A stretch of 64,000 nucleotides of DNA from the NCBI GenBank assembly GCA_017644045.1, contig JAEPMI010000004.1:62001-126000 (forward strand). Direction: 5' to 3'. Each line of letters opens with the position of its first letter. The first letter of the stretch is position 1. Of the stretch, positions 1 to 8,861 are shown piece by piece. The position numbers and the translations under genes were made by a program. Origin of the DNA: Deltaproteobacteria bacterium (GTDB taxonomy: Bacteria > Myxococcota_A > Polyangia > Polyangiales > Houyiibacteriaceae). The notes beneath the pieces are model-generated. The model had not been told where the DNA came from. It searched no databases and worked only from the letters and a program-made list of their open reading frames with translations.

Positions 1-1
1 C

Positions 2-574
2 AGCCAGCCGGAAGCAGAAGCGGAAGCGGAAGAGACTACCACCGGCTTCATCGAGGCCAAGGTCGATGGGGAGCTGAAGCGCTTCGAGTACCTGCCCGCG
101 CACGACAACCAGGTGCTCACCCGGGTCACCCACATGCAGGCCCATCCGAGCGCCGACTCGGAGGCGAAGCTCGAGATCACTCTGCTCGGCTGGGACGTGC
201 GTCAGGAGGAGCTGCCGATGTTCTTCAAGTTCGGCCTCCAGCGAGGCGGAAGCGGCCGCGACATGCTCCGGTCCGCACAGCGGATGCCCGGGATCCGCTA
301 CGCCGACGAAGCGGGGAACGTCTACAACCGGATGGTCAACGACGACACGCTCGAGTGTCAGAGCCTCGAGGACCTCGTACTCAGCTGTACCTTCTCCGGC
401 ACGCTCCAGGCGGAGGACGGCGACGCCACGGTGGAGCTGACCGAGGGGCGCGCCGAGGTGCGCCTGGTGACCAACGAGCTCTCCGACCGCTTCGTCGAAG
501 GAACCGTGGGCATGGCCGCCGACGAGTCGGTCGAGCGCGTGGGGGAGGCGATCGACCGCCGCCGCGGGAACTGA
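2..574 (+). CDS. Unknown protein, 5' end outside the window
   Basis: The frame is already open at the left edge, so the true start lies upstream and only the last 190 residues are visible. They begin with an Ala/Glu-rich run of the kind often found after a lipoprotein or export signal, then a mixed segment (GFIEAKVDGELKRFEYL). A GTG at 113 is in frame but is not a convincing start, because coding character continues upstream. Two Cys about eleven residues apart (ECQS and SCTF) could form a disulfide, which would fit an exported protein. I see no catalytic motif and do not recognise the family. The stop is 13 bases from the stop of the converging gene on the other strand. Confidence 0.6.
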   Translation, partial: SQPEAEAEAEETTTGFIEAKVDGELKRFEYLPAHDNQVLTRVTHMQAHPSADSEAKLEITLLGWDVRQEELPMFFKFGLQRGGSGRDMLRSAQRMPGIRYADEAGNVYNRMVNDDTLECQSLEDLVLSCTFSGTLQAEDGDATVELTEGRAEVRLVTNELSDRFVEGTVGMAADESVERVGEAIDRRRGN

Positions 575-587
575 GACGGGCGCGCGC

Positions 588-1706
588 TCAGCCGAAGGGA
601 GTCGCCAGCGGCGTGCCCCAGGGGGGCGCTTTGCCGGCGTCGGGTCGCACGTCACCGTGCGGGTGGAGCTGCTCCGCGCGCGCGACGAGCGCGGCGGGAG
701 CGACGCCTCCGAGGACGCAGTGCGGAAAGGTCTCGCGGATCAACGCGAGGCGCGCGTCCGACCAATGCACCCGCCGCGCCGTGTACTCGGTGCGGAAGGT
801 CTCGTGGGTAAAGATGTCGTCGAAGCCGAGCTGGAAGTACTCCCCCAGGATCGCCAGGCGGTAGCCGACGTCTCCGGGCGCGCACTCCTTGGTGCGGCGG
901 ATGTTGTGCTCGGCCTTCGCGGGGTTCCCGTCGGGGGGACACCAGCGTTCGTCGCCGGGCGCGAACGAGGTGTGGGCGTCGAGCCAATCCACCAGGAGCT
1001 CGAGCACGTGCGACCAGCGGTCGACCACGGCCGTCCATCGACGATGCAGCGGCTCGAGCTCCCACTCGATCCGCTTCCGAGCGAGCTCGAGGGAGAGCGG
1101 ATCCGGCTGACCGAAGGGAGCCTCGGCGACGAGCTGATCGTACGCGGCGAGGATCCGCTCCGCCTGCTCCACCCGCACCGGAAACCACGACTCCTTCGCG
1201 AAGGCGAGGTCCTTCTCCAGCGCCTCGCGCGTCGCCCCCGCGGAGCCCGAGAGCGCGCGCATGAGCCCCTGCTCTTCGACCTGGCGCAGGAAGACGGGAT
1301 AGCTCACGCCCGAGCGCCCGAGCGCGAGAATTCGCTCCAACGTGGGAATGGTGTGCGCGGCCGCGTCGCCGGCCTGTCCGCTCCGATGGGTCTGCAGGGC
1401 CTTCTCGTAGGCTCCGAGCGTCTGCGCGAGCAGCTCCTCGTCGCTCATGTCCTTCGCTGCCGCGCGCGCGGCTCCGGCGAGCACTCGCGAGTACGCGTCG
1501 CTGAACTGCTGGAAGCTGTTCTCCTGCGTGAGCTGACCCATGTAGGCGGTCACGTCGCCCATCTGCTGCGCCAGCGTCTCCATCCGCCCCAGCACCGCGG
1601 CCATCTGATCGACGTCGGGGCCGCTCAGCCCCTTGCCCTTCACCTCCGCGAGCATCTTGCGGAAGGGGCCGAGGGTCGGGTTCACGATCATCGGATCCAC
1701 CGGCAT
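588..1706 (-). CDS. Unknown 372-residue protein, coupled to upstream gene
   Basis: The protein is soluble, mostly helical and acidic, with no signal peptide, no membrane segment and no motif I recognise. Its N-terminal third (roughly residues 15-95) is rich in Gln, Met and Ala and looks like a helical bundle. The C-terminal part holds several Trp, His and Cys residues (DERWCPPDGN, HNIRRTKECAPGD). The ATG at 1706 was chosen because it overlaps the stop of the upstream gene as TGATG, the usual sign of translational coupling. A much longer open frame that runs on upstream in this phase is a high-GC artefact. The two coupled genes probably act together, but their role is unknown. Confidence 0.7.
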   Translation of the reverse strand: MPVDPMIVNPTLGPFRKMLAEVKGKGLSGPDVDQMAAVLGRMETLAQQMGDVTAYMGQLTQENSFQQFSDAYSRVLAGAARAAAKDMSDEELLAQTLGAYEKALQTHRSGQAGDAAAHTIPTLERILALGRSGVSYPVFLRQVEEQGLMRALSGSAGATREALEKDLAFAKESWFPVRVEQAERILAAYDQLVAEAPFGQPDPLSLELARKRIEWELEPLHRRWTAVVDRWSHVLELLVDWLDAHTSFAPGDERWCPPDGNPAKAEHNIRRTKECAPGDVGYRLAILGEYFQLGFDDIFTHETFRTEYTARRVHWSDARLALIRETFPHCVLGGVAPAALVARAEQLHPHGDVRPDAGKAPPWGTPLATPFG

Positions 1707-2383
1707 CAGTCGATCCCCCGATAGCGGCGATGGCATGCGATGCGTCGCTGCACGATGGGATCGGCCAGCGGCATCTTGCGCCGATGCCGGACCTGCCAGA
1801 GGGCCTGGTAGTCCGGCTGGTAGTCGGGGATGAACTTGCGCGTCTCGGGGAGCGTGACCTGGTGATGGTGCTCGGCTCCGGTCCGCCGCTCCCGCGCCGC
1901 CCGCTCGAGCCGCTCCGGGTGCCACGCATGGGGCACGATCGCCTGCTCGCACTCCTCGACGTCCTCGAGGATCTTCCAGTCGCTCCAGAGCTCCTCGATG
2001 AGCGTCTCGTCCGCGGCGATCCGCTGGCGCCACTCCCCTTCGATGGCCCCCACCGCCTCGGTCAGACTCTGAACGTCGGTGAACGCACGGCTGTCGAGGA
2101 GCGCGAGGACCGCCTTCTCGGGACCTGCACGCACCGGCTCCTCGAGCTCGTCGTAGAGCGCGGCGCGCGCCGTCGCCTGGTCGCGCACCCGCGCCACCGC
2201 GCAAGCGACCTCGAGCTTCTCTCGCTCGAGCCGCTCGCGAAACGCCTCGAGGGTCGGTGCGCTCCGAAGCGCGTCGCAGAGCGCCCGCTCCGCCGCCTCC
2301 GTGTGGGGATAGAGCGGATTGCCCGCGACGTTTCGTAGCCGCGCCTCGTAGTAGGCGAGATATTCCTGATGTCGTTGGTCCAT
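1706..2383 (-). CDS. Unknown 225-residue helical protein
   Basis: This is the first gene of a two-gene unit. Its stop codon overlaps the start of the next gene by one base (TGATG). The sequence is highly charged and predicted helical, beginning MDQRHQEYLAYYEARLRNV, with many Glu/Arg pairs through about residue 150 that suggest a coiled or bundled structure. The C-terminal section is basic and contains His runs (AEHHHQV) and Tyr-rich stretches (IPDYQPDYQALW). No signal peptide or membrane segment is visible. I do not recognise the family. It may be a structural or adaptor partner of the following gene, which is inference from coupling only. Confidence 0.7.
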   Translation of the reverse strand: MDQRHQEYLAYYEARLRNVAGNPLYPHTEAAERALCDALRSAPTLEAFRERLEREKLEVACAVARVRDQATARAALYDELEEPVRAGPEKAVLALLDSRAFTDVQSLTEAVGAIEGEWRQRIAADETLIEELWSDWKILEDVEECEQAIVPHAWHPERLERAARERRTGAEHHHQVTLPETRKFIPDYQPDYQALWQVRHRRKMPLADPIVQRRIACHRRYRGID

Positions 2384-2455
2384 CCGTCTCCTGGGTGCGC
2401 GACGCTATCGCGTATCGGCCCGCGCTGCGATTTCCGATGGATGGAAGGAGCGCAC

Positions 2456-4159
2456 TCAGCGGCGCTGCACCCGATAGAGGGTGGCGTGCAGATGCTCGCT
2501 GACCGGCGTGATGGTGACTCCCGCGCTGGCCCGGAGCTCGTCGCGGAAGCGCGGCGAGACGTCCAGTAAGAAGACGGGCCCGGGATGGTCCGCGAGCTCG
2601 TAGTCCTCGACGGTGGGGAGGAGCTGCACCTGCGTGGTGTCGGCGAGCATCCCACTGAGGGTGAGGATGGTGCCGGGATGGTGGCGCTCGTGGTCGACCA
2701 CGACGAGCGCGCCGGGGTACGGCTCGAGCGCCGCCGCGATCGCGGGCAGCGGGCGGCTGATGCCCTTGGTCCAGGGTGCGGGTGAGCGCGCGGCGCGGAC
2801 CGACCCGAAAACGCCGAGCATGAGCAGAGCGGCGAGCGCGAAGGTGCGAACGCGGCGGTCGGCGCGGGTGAGCGAATCGACCTCGGTCGGCACCATCGCC
2901 GCCGCTGCCAGCTGGAGGGCGAGGAGGCTCGGGATCAGGTAGCGAGCGGAGAGCGAGCGGATGCCACCGCCGACCAGGTCGGGCACCAGGTAGAAGAAGA
3001 GCGGCGCGACGAAGAGCGCGACGACGAGCGCGAGCGCCTCCGGTCGACGGCGCAGCGTGGTCAGACCCGCGGCGAGCGTGGTGAGCACGAAGCACCCGAC
3101 GACCGCGACACCGAGAGAGAGCTCGTCTGCGCCCAGCTCGACGAAGGGGCGCGTCAGGTTGAGCCCGAAGGTCGCGAGCACCTCGCTGCGCGGGATCGCG
3201 ATGTCGCGAGACCAAGCCATCGATGCCCGGAACGCCTCCCAGTGCTCGAGCAAGAGCAATGCCCACGGGAGAAAGAGGACCGCGCCGAGCAGCCACGCAC
3301 CGAAGGCGTGGACGAACGAACGGCGCACGTTCGCATCGGCCCGGACGCGCGGCAGGTCGCGCACACCGACGAAGAGGGCGTGCGCCACGGCCACGGTGAG
3401 CATCGCGAACGAGGTGTAGAAGCCGATCACCTGGAGGATGGCGTAGAGCAGCCAGCTGCCCAGGCTGGCGACGCGGCGAGCGCGAAGGAGGGCCGCCGTC
3501 GACGCGAGCACGAACGCGGTCCAGAGCGCATACTCGCGCGCCTCCTGCGCGTAGAGGACGTGGAAGGGGGAGACGGCGAAGAGCGCGACGGCGGCGAGGA
3601 CCCGAGGCCGCAAAACGGACGCCGACTCCGACTCCGACGCCGACGCCGACGACCGATCGCCGACCACCGGCTTCCGATCGCCGACCCCCGACTTCCGATC
3701 GTCGACCGCCGACCGCCGACCACCGAACACCTCTCGCGCACACCACCCCATCGCCGCGATCGCCAGCAGCGAGCAGAGCCACGAGAGCCAGCGCAACTTC
3801 TTCGCGGCGCCGGTCACGTCCGGCGCCGTCACCACCGACCCAAACGCGCGCGCCGCCGCGTAGTAGAGCGGCGGGTGTTGTGGCTCGTCGCGCGCCAGGC
3901 CGATCGCCGTGTCCAGCGCGCTCCGGTCGGGGTCCAGCACCCGCGCCTCGCGGAGCTCGGTGATCGGCCGGACCTCGCCATCGAAGAGCGGCAGCCAATC
4001 GCTCGCGCCGTGGCCCGCGGCGAAGACCTGCGTGAAGACCTCGTCGTGCCAGACCAGCGCGCCCTCGAGGTCGTGCGCACGCAGCGCACCGCCGACCGCG
4101 AAGCAGCCGAGGAGTGCGAGCGTGAACACGGACCGAGACACGAGGCCCGGCTCTACCAC
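2456..4159 (-). CDS. GT-C type membrane glycosyltransferase (ArnT/PMT-like)
   Basis: This 567-residue polytopic membrane protein starts at a GTG and has about ten hydrophobic segments between residues 8 and 430. Near the N-terminus it carries WHDE (about 37-40), the place where ArnT/PMT-type GT-C enzymes keep their catalytic acidic residue in the first periplasmic loop. EPQHPPLYY near residue 95 matches the His-Pro-Pro motif of the same superfamily. Members transfer sugars from polyprenyl-phosphate donors to lipids or proteins on the periplasmic face of the inner membrane. The acceptor cannot be told. A low-complexity Ser/Glu/Asp/Arg insert occupies about residues 170-205. The start lies 9 bases after the stop of the upstream gene, so they may be co-transcribed. 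Confidence 0.75.
   Translation of the reverse strand: MVEPGLVSRSVFTLALLGCFAVGGALRAHDLEGALVWHDEVFTQVFAAGHGASDWLPLFDGEVRPITELREARVLDPDRSALDTAIGLARDEPQHPPLYYAAARAFGSVVTAPDVTGAAKKLRWLSWLCSLLAIAAMGWCAREVFGGRRSAVDDRKSGVGDRKPVVGDRSSASASESESASVLRPRVLAAVALFAVSPFHVLYAQEAREYALWTAFVLASTAALLRARRVASLGSWLLYAILQVIGFYTSFAMLTVAVAHALFVGVRDLPRVRADANVRRSFVHAFGAWLLGAVLFLPWALLLLEHWEAFRASMAWSRDIAIPRSEVLATFGLNLTRPFVELGADELSLGVAVVGCFVLTTLAAGLTTLRRRPEALALVVALFVAPLFFYLVPDLVGGGIRSLSARYLIPSLLALQLAAAAMVPTEVDSLTRADRRVRTFALAALLMLGVFGSVRAARSPAPWTKGISRPLPAIAAALEPYPGALVVVDHERHHPGTILTLSGMLADTTQVQLLPTVEDYELADHPGPVFLLDVSPRFRDELRASAGVTITPVSEHLHATLYRVQRR
3612..3720 (-). repeat. Simple-sequence tract inside the glycosyltransferase gene
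   Basis: A run of near-identical CCGACG/CCGACT hexamers is followed by four imperfect copies of a TTCCGATCGCCGACC-like unit. It encodes the polar, low-complexity loop of the membrane protein (GDRK and ASESES stretches). The length is likely to vary between strains, and the reading frame is kept. Confidence 0.7.
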
Positions 4160-4168
4160 GAGCCAGCG

Positions 4169-7100
4169 TTACTCGGCGCTGCTCGGGTGCGCGCCCGGTG
4201 ACGTGCGCTCGGCGCGACGGTAGCCGTCGCCCTGCAAGATCCAGCTGCCCGGTCGTGGCACCGGCAGGTCGTCGAGCCGCGACTTGATCGGGCGGTAGCC
4301 ATCCGTGAGCGGAATCGACTCGAGGTCCACCTGCCGCACGGCGAAGGGCCACGCGGCTCGCGGGAGATCCGCGAGCGCGGCCTCGAGCGCGGCGGGCTCG
4401 AGGGTCTGGTCGCCGACCATCGCGACGTAGGCGACCGGGCGGTGCTCTTCTTCGCCCTCCATGCGGCCCATGAAGGTCACCGGGAGCGCGACGCCGTCGA
4501 TGGTGTCGAGCGCGTCCTCGATCTGGCGGACCGACGTGAGCACGCCGTCGGCGAGGTAGACCTCGGAGAGGCGCCCGACGAAGCTGTGGTCGCCATCGGC
4601 ATCGCGGCGCAGGACGTCGCGGCTGAGGAAGTAGCGCGCGCCGTCGCCGAACGGATCGTCGAGGAGCCGGTCGCGATCGTCAAAGGGCATCGACTCGTCG
4701 AGGCGCGCCACGAGCACGCCGGCCTCGCCGAGGCCGGCGGGGACCAGATGGCCGTCGACGTCGCGCTCGGGCTCGCGGCGCTCGAAGTCCCAGCGGACGA
4801 GCGCCATCTCCGCGCTGCCCGGCAGCGGGCGACCGACCGAGCCGACCTTCTCGCCGGAGGCGTTGGCCATGATCGCGTTGACCTCGGTCGAGGCGTAGAA
4901 CTCGAGCACACCGACCTCGAAGCGGGAGCGCAGCTCGCGCCAGATGCGTGGGCGCATCCCGCTGCCGGCGAAGAGACGCACCGGGTTGGTCGCGTCCCTC
5001 GGCGAGAAGGGCGCGAGCACGAGCGATCGACCCATCTCGCCGGCGTAGAAGATCACGGTCGCGCCGTAGCGCCGGACCTCGGCCCAGAAGGGCTCCATTG
5101 CGTCGTCCAGGTGGGCGGGGAAGCCGCCGGCGCCAGTGCCGACGTTCTCGGCGAGCGCGAGCCGTGAGCCGCCGACGAGCGCGCCGCCGACGGTCACCAG
5201 GATGCCGGCGGCGTGGTGGAGCGGCAGCGCTGCGTAGACCGTGTCGTCCGGCGAGAGCGTGCACGCGGCCGCCGCGCCGAGCGCCGAGAAAGCCCAGCGC
5301 CCATTGGTCACCTGCGCGGTGCGCAGGTCGCCCTCGGTGCCGCGCGCCGGCGTGAAGAGGACCATCGCCAGGTCGCGCGCGAGGCCCGCGCTCAGCTGGA
5401 GGTCGGCCGGCAGATCGACGCCGTCCGGGTCGATGGCCTCCATGTCGACGACGCCGTCGATGGAGAGCTGCCGGTCTGGGCCGCCACCGAGGACGAGCAC
5501 CTTCATCTTCGCGACGGTACGGGCGGCCGCGGCGCGCTCGGGGTCGGTGATCAGCGCCGTCGCCTCGCCCATCTGCAGGGCGCGGCGGAGCTCGCGAACC
5601 GACGCGTCGGGGCGGATGAGGAGCGCGACGGCTCCGAGCCGGTTGAGCGCGGCGACGGCCGAGAGGTAGGACGGTCGCTGCCCCATCACCAGCGCGATGC
5701 GGTCGCCGGGGCGCACCCCCTCGGACCAGAGACCACGAACGATCGCGTCGACGCGACCGTCGGCCTCGGCGTAGGTGAACGCTCGGCCGTGGTGCAGGAA
5801 GAAGGTCTGATTCGGGTCGCTCTTGGCGCGGTCGGCGAGTGTCTTGGCGAGGCTCACCTGCGAGGTCGGGCGGAGCTGCTCGAGCTCGCGCAAGCGCGGC
5901 ACCTGATAGCGGAGGTCCTGGAGCGCGTCGCCCGCGTCCTCGAAGACGTTGCCCAGCCGGTTCCAGAGCTGACTGACGGCGCCGCCGAAGGCGTCGGCCA
6001 CGAGCTCGAGGTCGAAGTCGAAGTCCTCGAAGGCCACGTCCTCGGGCTCGAGGCGTTCCGGCGGCGGCTCGTCACGGAGGAGCTGCGGCTTGGGGCCGTG
6101 CTGCTCGCGCCAGCGGATCCATTCGATGACGGTCGGCCACGTCTGGCTGAGCGCCTTGCTGCCCACGACGAGCCCGAAGTGGCCCGCCTGTAGCGGCACC
6201 TCGAAGAGCTCGGCGTCGACGCCCGCGCGCTGCACGGCGCGCACCGACGAGGGCTTGGCGATGTCGTCGCGCTCGCCGACGAAGTAGAGCACCGGACACT
6301 GGATGTCGGCGAGGGTCACGGTGCGGCCTTCGATCACGAAGCCGCCGGAGAGCATCCGGTTGTGGACGATGAACTCGTCGATGAAGGTCCGGAGCGCGGG
6401 CCCGGGCCACGCGACGAAGCCCTCGCCGCCGAGGAAGCGGCGCCGGCTCTCGCGCTTCTCGAGCGCCTGCCGATCGTGGAGCTTGGTCACGAAGTCGACG
6501 AGCTGCCCCGCCTCCTTGCGCACGCTCATCAGCTTGAAGCCGGTCGAGGTGAGGAAGCCGGGCAGCCCCTCGAGCTCGGCGAGCGGACGGTCGAGCACCT
6601 TCTGAAGCCCCTCGACCATCTGCGCGGCGACGCCGTCGACCACGCCCGGGACGTTGCGGTGGATGTCCACCGGGCTGCCGAAGGTGATCACCGACGCGAG
6701 CCCCTCGCTGCGCAGGTAGGCGGCCGCCTGGTAGCAGAACATGCCGCCCTGCGAGTAGCCCGCGAGGTGCACGTCTTCGCCGGTGATCTCGCGGACCCGC
6801 CGCACCGCGTCGATGACGGCGCCGACGTGGTCGTCGAGGGTCCGGTCCATGCCGCCCTCGACCTGCTCGGGCTTGCCGAAGTCGCAGAGCCAGACGTCGA
6901 CGCCCGAACGGAGGAGCGCGCCCACGGCGCTGATGTCCTCGGCGATGTCGTAGACCTCCGAGGTCACCATCAGCGGCGGGACGAGGAGGATCGGGCGGTC
7001 GGCGGCCGACTGGAGCCGCTGACCCTTGTAGCGACGGAGACGGTAGTTCGCGTCCTGATGCCGGATGTCGAAGGGGGCTCGGTACGGCTCGGTGAGTCGG

Positions 7101-7204
7101 CCCATGCGAGCGATCTCCAGGGCGTTCTGGGCCCCCGAGACCACGCGCTTGAGCGCCCTCTGCCAGCCGGATCCCCGCTTCCGCCGCCCGCCACTCTCGC
7201 TCAT
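4169..7204 (-). CDS. PhaC-like alpha/beta hydrolase fused to acyl-CoA synthetase-like domain
   Basis: This 1011-residue cytoplasmic protein joins two domains. Residues about 45-370 resemble class III PHA synthase/PhaC-like hydrolases: VPPLM near 75, a nucleophile elbow GYSQGG with Ser 151, and a late GERDD and GHFG that would supply Asp and His. PHA synthases use Cys in the elbow, so Ser suggests an esterase, thioesterase or acyltransferase. Residues about 465-1000 form an ANL (AMP-binding) domain that includes FYASTEVNA, GRLSEVY and RPIKSRL. The P-loop of that domain, normally TSGTTGxPKG, is degraded to FTPARGTEGDLRTAQ, so adenylation may be weak or lost. A fatty-acid or polyester role is inferred. 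The next gene begins 9 bases downstream. Confidence 0.8.
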   Translation of the reverse strand: MSESGGRRKRGSGWQRALKRVVSGAQNALEIARMGRLTEPYRAPFDIRHQDANYRLRRYKGQRLQSAADRPILLVPPLMVTSEVYDIAEDISAVGALLRSGVDVWLCDFGKPEQVEGGMDRTLDDHVGAVIDAVRRVREITGEDVHLAGYSQGGMFCYQAAAYLRSEGLASVITFGSPVDIHRNVPGVVDGVAAQMVEGLQKVLDRPLAELEGLPGFLTSTGFKLMSVRKEAGQLVDFVTKLHDRQALEKRESRRRFLGGEGFVAWPGPALRTFIDEFIVHNRMLSGGFVIEGRTVTLADIQCPVLYFVGERDDIAKPSSVRAVQRAGVDAELFEVPLQAGHFGLVVGSKALSQTWPTVIEWIRWREQHGPKPQLLRDEPPPERLEPEDVAFEDFDFDLELVADAFGGAVSQLWNRLGNVFEDAGDALQDLRYQVPRLRELEQLRPTSQVSLAKTLADRAKSDPNQTFFLHHGRAFTYAEADGRVDAIVRGLWSEGVRPGDRIALVMGQRPSYLSAVAALNRLGAVALLIRPDASVRELRRALQMGEATALITDPERAAAARTVAKMKVLVLGGGPDRQLSIDGVVDMEAIDPDGVDLPADLQLSAGLARDLAMVLFTPARGTEGDLRTAQVTNGRWAFSALGAAAACTLSPDDTVYAALPLHHAAGILVTVGGALVGGSRLALAENVGTGAGGFPAHLDDAMEPFWAEVRRYGATVIFYAGEMGRSLVLAPFSPRDATNPVRLFAGSGMRPRIWRELRSRFEVGVLEFYASTEVNAIMANASGEKVGSVGRPLPGSAEMALVRWDFERREPERDVDGHLVPAGLGEAGVLVARLDESMPFDDRDRLLDDPFGDGARYFLSRDVLRRDADGDHSFVGRLSEVYLADGVLTSVRQIEDALDTIDGVALPVTFMGRMEGEEEHRPVAYVAMVGDQTLEPAALEAALADLPRAAWPFAVRQVDLESIPLTDGYRPIKSRLDDLPVPRPGSWILQGDGYRRAERTSPGAHPSSAE

Positions 7205-7246
7205 GGGACGACCCTAAATCGGATCGCCCCCCGAAGAAAGCCGCGG

Positions 7247-7924
7247 CTACTCGGCGCCCGTCGCGAGAACGGGGCCGTCGCGCTCTTCCGGATCGAGGAC
7301 CCCGTCACCGTTCAGGTCGCGAACGACTCTCAGCGCTGGGGGGAAGCTCGCGGCGATGGCCGCGGCCCGCTCGGGGTCGGTGGTCTCGTCGATGACGACC
7401 GTGCCGCCTTCCCTGGGCGCGGTGCCCAGGGAGGCGGTCGCGAAGAGGCGGTCGATGTCGAGGACGAGGTGGATTCCTTCACCTTCCGAGAGGGCGAACG
7501 GCTCGGTCGCGACGAGTTGGACATCGACGCCCTCCCACAGCTGGACCTCGAGACTCGACCCATCGATGAGCGAGCCGGACACGGAGAGCGTCGGCGTCGC
7601 GCCGATCGCGGTGAAGGACAGGCCGACCTCACACCAGGTGCCCTCGCGGAGCGTCATGGTCAGCCTCTCGGGATCGGTGAGACCGACGACGCGCGGACCT
7701 TCGAAGATCGTCGCGACCGTGTCGCAACCGGTCTCGCCGACGTCGGCACCCGTGAGTGTGATGGCGTCGAGGCCGATCACACCGGCTTCGAGGATGGGCT
7801 CGGGAGCGATCCCCATCGGGGACTCGGTGCCGAACGCGCCGTCGCCTTCGTACGGGTTGCCGGTCTCGGTACCGACGCACGCGAGCAGGAAGGGGAGGAT
7901 CAGGATGCGCTGGAAGGAGCTCAC
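7247..7924 (-). CDS. Lipoprotein with GTETGNP motif after the lipobox
   Basis: This 225-residue predicted lipoprotein starts at a GTG that overlaps the stop of the TIGR02147 gene as GTGA, so the two are translationally coupled. The signal peptide (about residues 1-15) ends LLAC, followed directly by VGTETGNPYEG. I recall GTETGNP-like starts on other deltaproteobacterial surface lipoproteins, but that should be checked. The rest is acidic and beta-rich. A C-terminal DLNGDGVLDPEE segment looks like an EF-hand or dockerin-type calcium loop (DxNxDGxxxxxE). Location is probably the outer membrane or surface. Function is unknown; coupling suggests it is the main target or partner of the regulator. 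Confidence 0.75.
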   Translation of the reverse strand: MSSFQRILILPFLLACVGTETGNPYEGDGAFGTESPMGIAPEPILEAGVIGLDAITLTGADVGETGCDTVATIFEGPRVVGLTDPERLTMTLREGTWCEVGLSFTAIGATPTLSVSGSLIDGSSLEVQLWEGVDVQLVATEPFALSEGEGIHLVLDIDRLFATASLGTAPREGGTVVIDETTDPERAAAIAASFPPALRVVRDLNGDGVLDPEERDGPVLATGAE

Positions 7925-8754
7925 TCGGTCTCCGCTCGGCTGAGGGGGAAGAGCTGCATGTTGAGCTGCACGACGACCTCCGGGTCGGTCTCCTCGGCGC
8001 TCAGATCGAGGAGCTCGCGGCGGAAGGCCTGCAGCCGACGCTTGAGCTCGGCGAGCCCATCGGGCGCGAGGCAGAGCGTCAGCGCCGAGATGTCGCGCTC
8101 GGCCGAGGGCACGTCCTCGATCGACGCGGCGCCGCGCTGGATCATCATGCGGTGGTAGTTCGCGATGTGCAGCGCGTGCATCTCGGGGCCCGTGGACACG
8201 ATGGGCTCGCCCTGGCGAACGTGCCCGTCGTCGTCGCGAACCAGTAGCCCGAGCTCGAGCAGCGTGTCGAGCGCTCGGGCGGCGTCGGCGCGCGGGATCG
8301 GAGGACGGAGCCGTGACGCGATCCACTCCGGGTCGGCCTCGAAGTCCGTACGCGCGGCGAGCTCCCGGATGGCCGGGAGGTACCAGGTCGAGTGGTACTC
8401 CGCGTGCGCCATCTCGAGCCGGTGCACCGAGCGGTAGCGGCGAAAGCCGGTCAGCCGACGGTAGGCGGCGTTCTTCTCCTCGGCGTTCTTCGCCTGGTTG
8501 AACGCCACGAGATCCTGGAAGTAGGCCGCCGCGTTGCCATCGAGCCCGCACGCGGTCGCGAAGCGTGCCGCCATCTCGGAAGAGAGGTTCCGCTCGCCAT
8601 CGATCACCAGCTTCAGGTAGTTCGGCGACCCGAGCCCCGCACGCCGGGAGAAGGCCCGATAGGAGAAGCGGCCCGAGGCCTTCTTCGCCTCGTAGTGCTC
8701 GCGAAGGAAGGCGCGGTAGTCGAGGAACTCGAAGACGTCGGGGCCGGCGGCCAT
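7921..8754 (-). CDS. TIGR02147-family (DUF4423) transcriptional regulator
   Basis: The 277-residue protein starts FEFLDYRAFLREHYEAKK and then carries a helix-turn-helix (FSYRAFSRRAGLGSPNYLKLVIDGERNLS, about 30-60). The C-terminal part has the mixed helical layout of the TIGR02147/DUF4423 group, including the typical H..NYHRMM segment before a run of helices (DISALTLCL). The group is common in Myxococcota, Bdellovibrionota and Fibrobacteres, and its ligands are unknown. An upstream ATG (8844) would add 30 residues but lies beyond the GTATAC repeats, so the ATG at 8754 is preferred. The next gene is coupled by GTGA. Confidence 0.8.
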   Translation of the reverse strand: MAAGPDVFEFLDYRAFLREHYEAKKASGRFSYRAFSRRAGLGSPNYLKLVIDGERNLSSEMAARFATACGLDGNAAAYFQDLVAFNQAKNAEEKNAAYRRLTGFRRYRSVHRLEMAHAEYHSTWYLPAIRELAARTDFEADPEWIASRLRPPIPRADAARALDTLLELGLLVRDDDGHVRQGEPIVSTGPEMHALHIANYHRMMIQRGAASIEDVPSAERDISALTLCLAPDGLAELKRRLQAFRRELLDLSAEETDPEVVVQLNMQLFPLSRAETE

Positions 8755-8800
8755 CGGACCCTCACGATGGCGTGGCGACCGCCCGCGGGCAAGGCCGTTT

Positions 8801-8818
8801 TGTATACTGAGTGTATAC
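8801..8818. promoter_or_regulatory. Paired GTATAC operator/promoter candidate
   Basis: TGTATAC occurs twice as a direct repeat with four bases (TGAG) between. Each copy holds the perfect palindrome GTATAC, and the centres are 11 bp apart, about one helical turn. The pair lies in the 107-bp gap between the divergent regulator gene and the lipoprotein gene at 8862. TATACT and TATACG could also serve as -10 elements. Likely bound by the TIGR02147 regulator, by inference. Confidence 0.55.
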
Positions 8819-8861
8819 GATTTGTGGTTGCCGACCAGGGTCACCGGTGCAGCATGTCCTC

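Noticed and set aside
588..4352. A 1254-codon frame spanning three genes on the minus strand
   Set aside because: It is one of several long frames common in high-GC DNA. Only its last part (588-1706) carries a normal protein; the rest is Arg/Ala-rich and overlaps better-supported genes.
4169..7204. Nonribosomal peptide synthetase module
   Set aside because: There is no carrier or condensation domain; the adenylating domain is of the acyl-CoA synthetase type and its P-loop is degraded.
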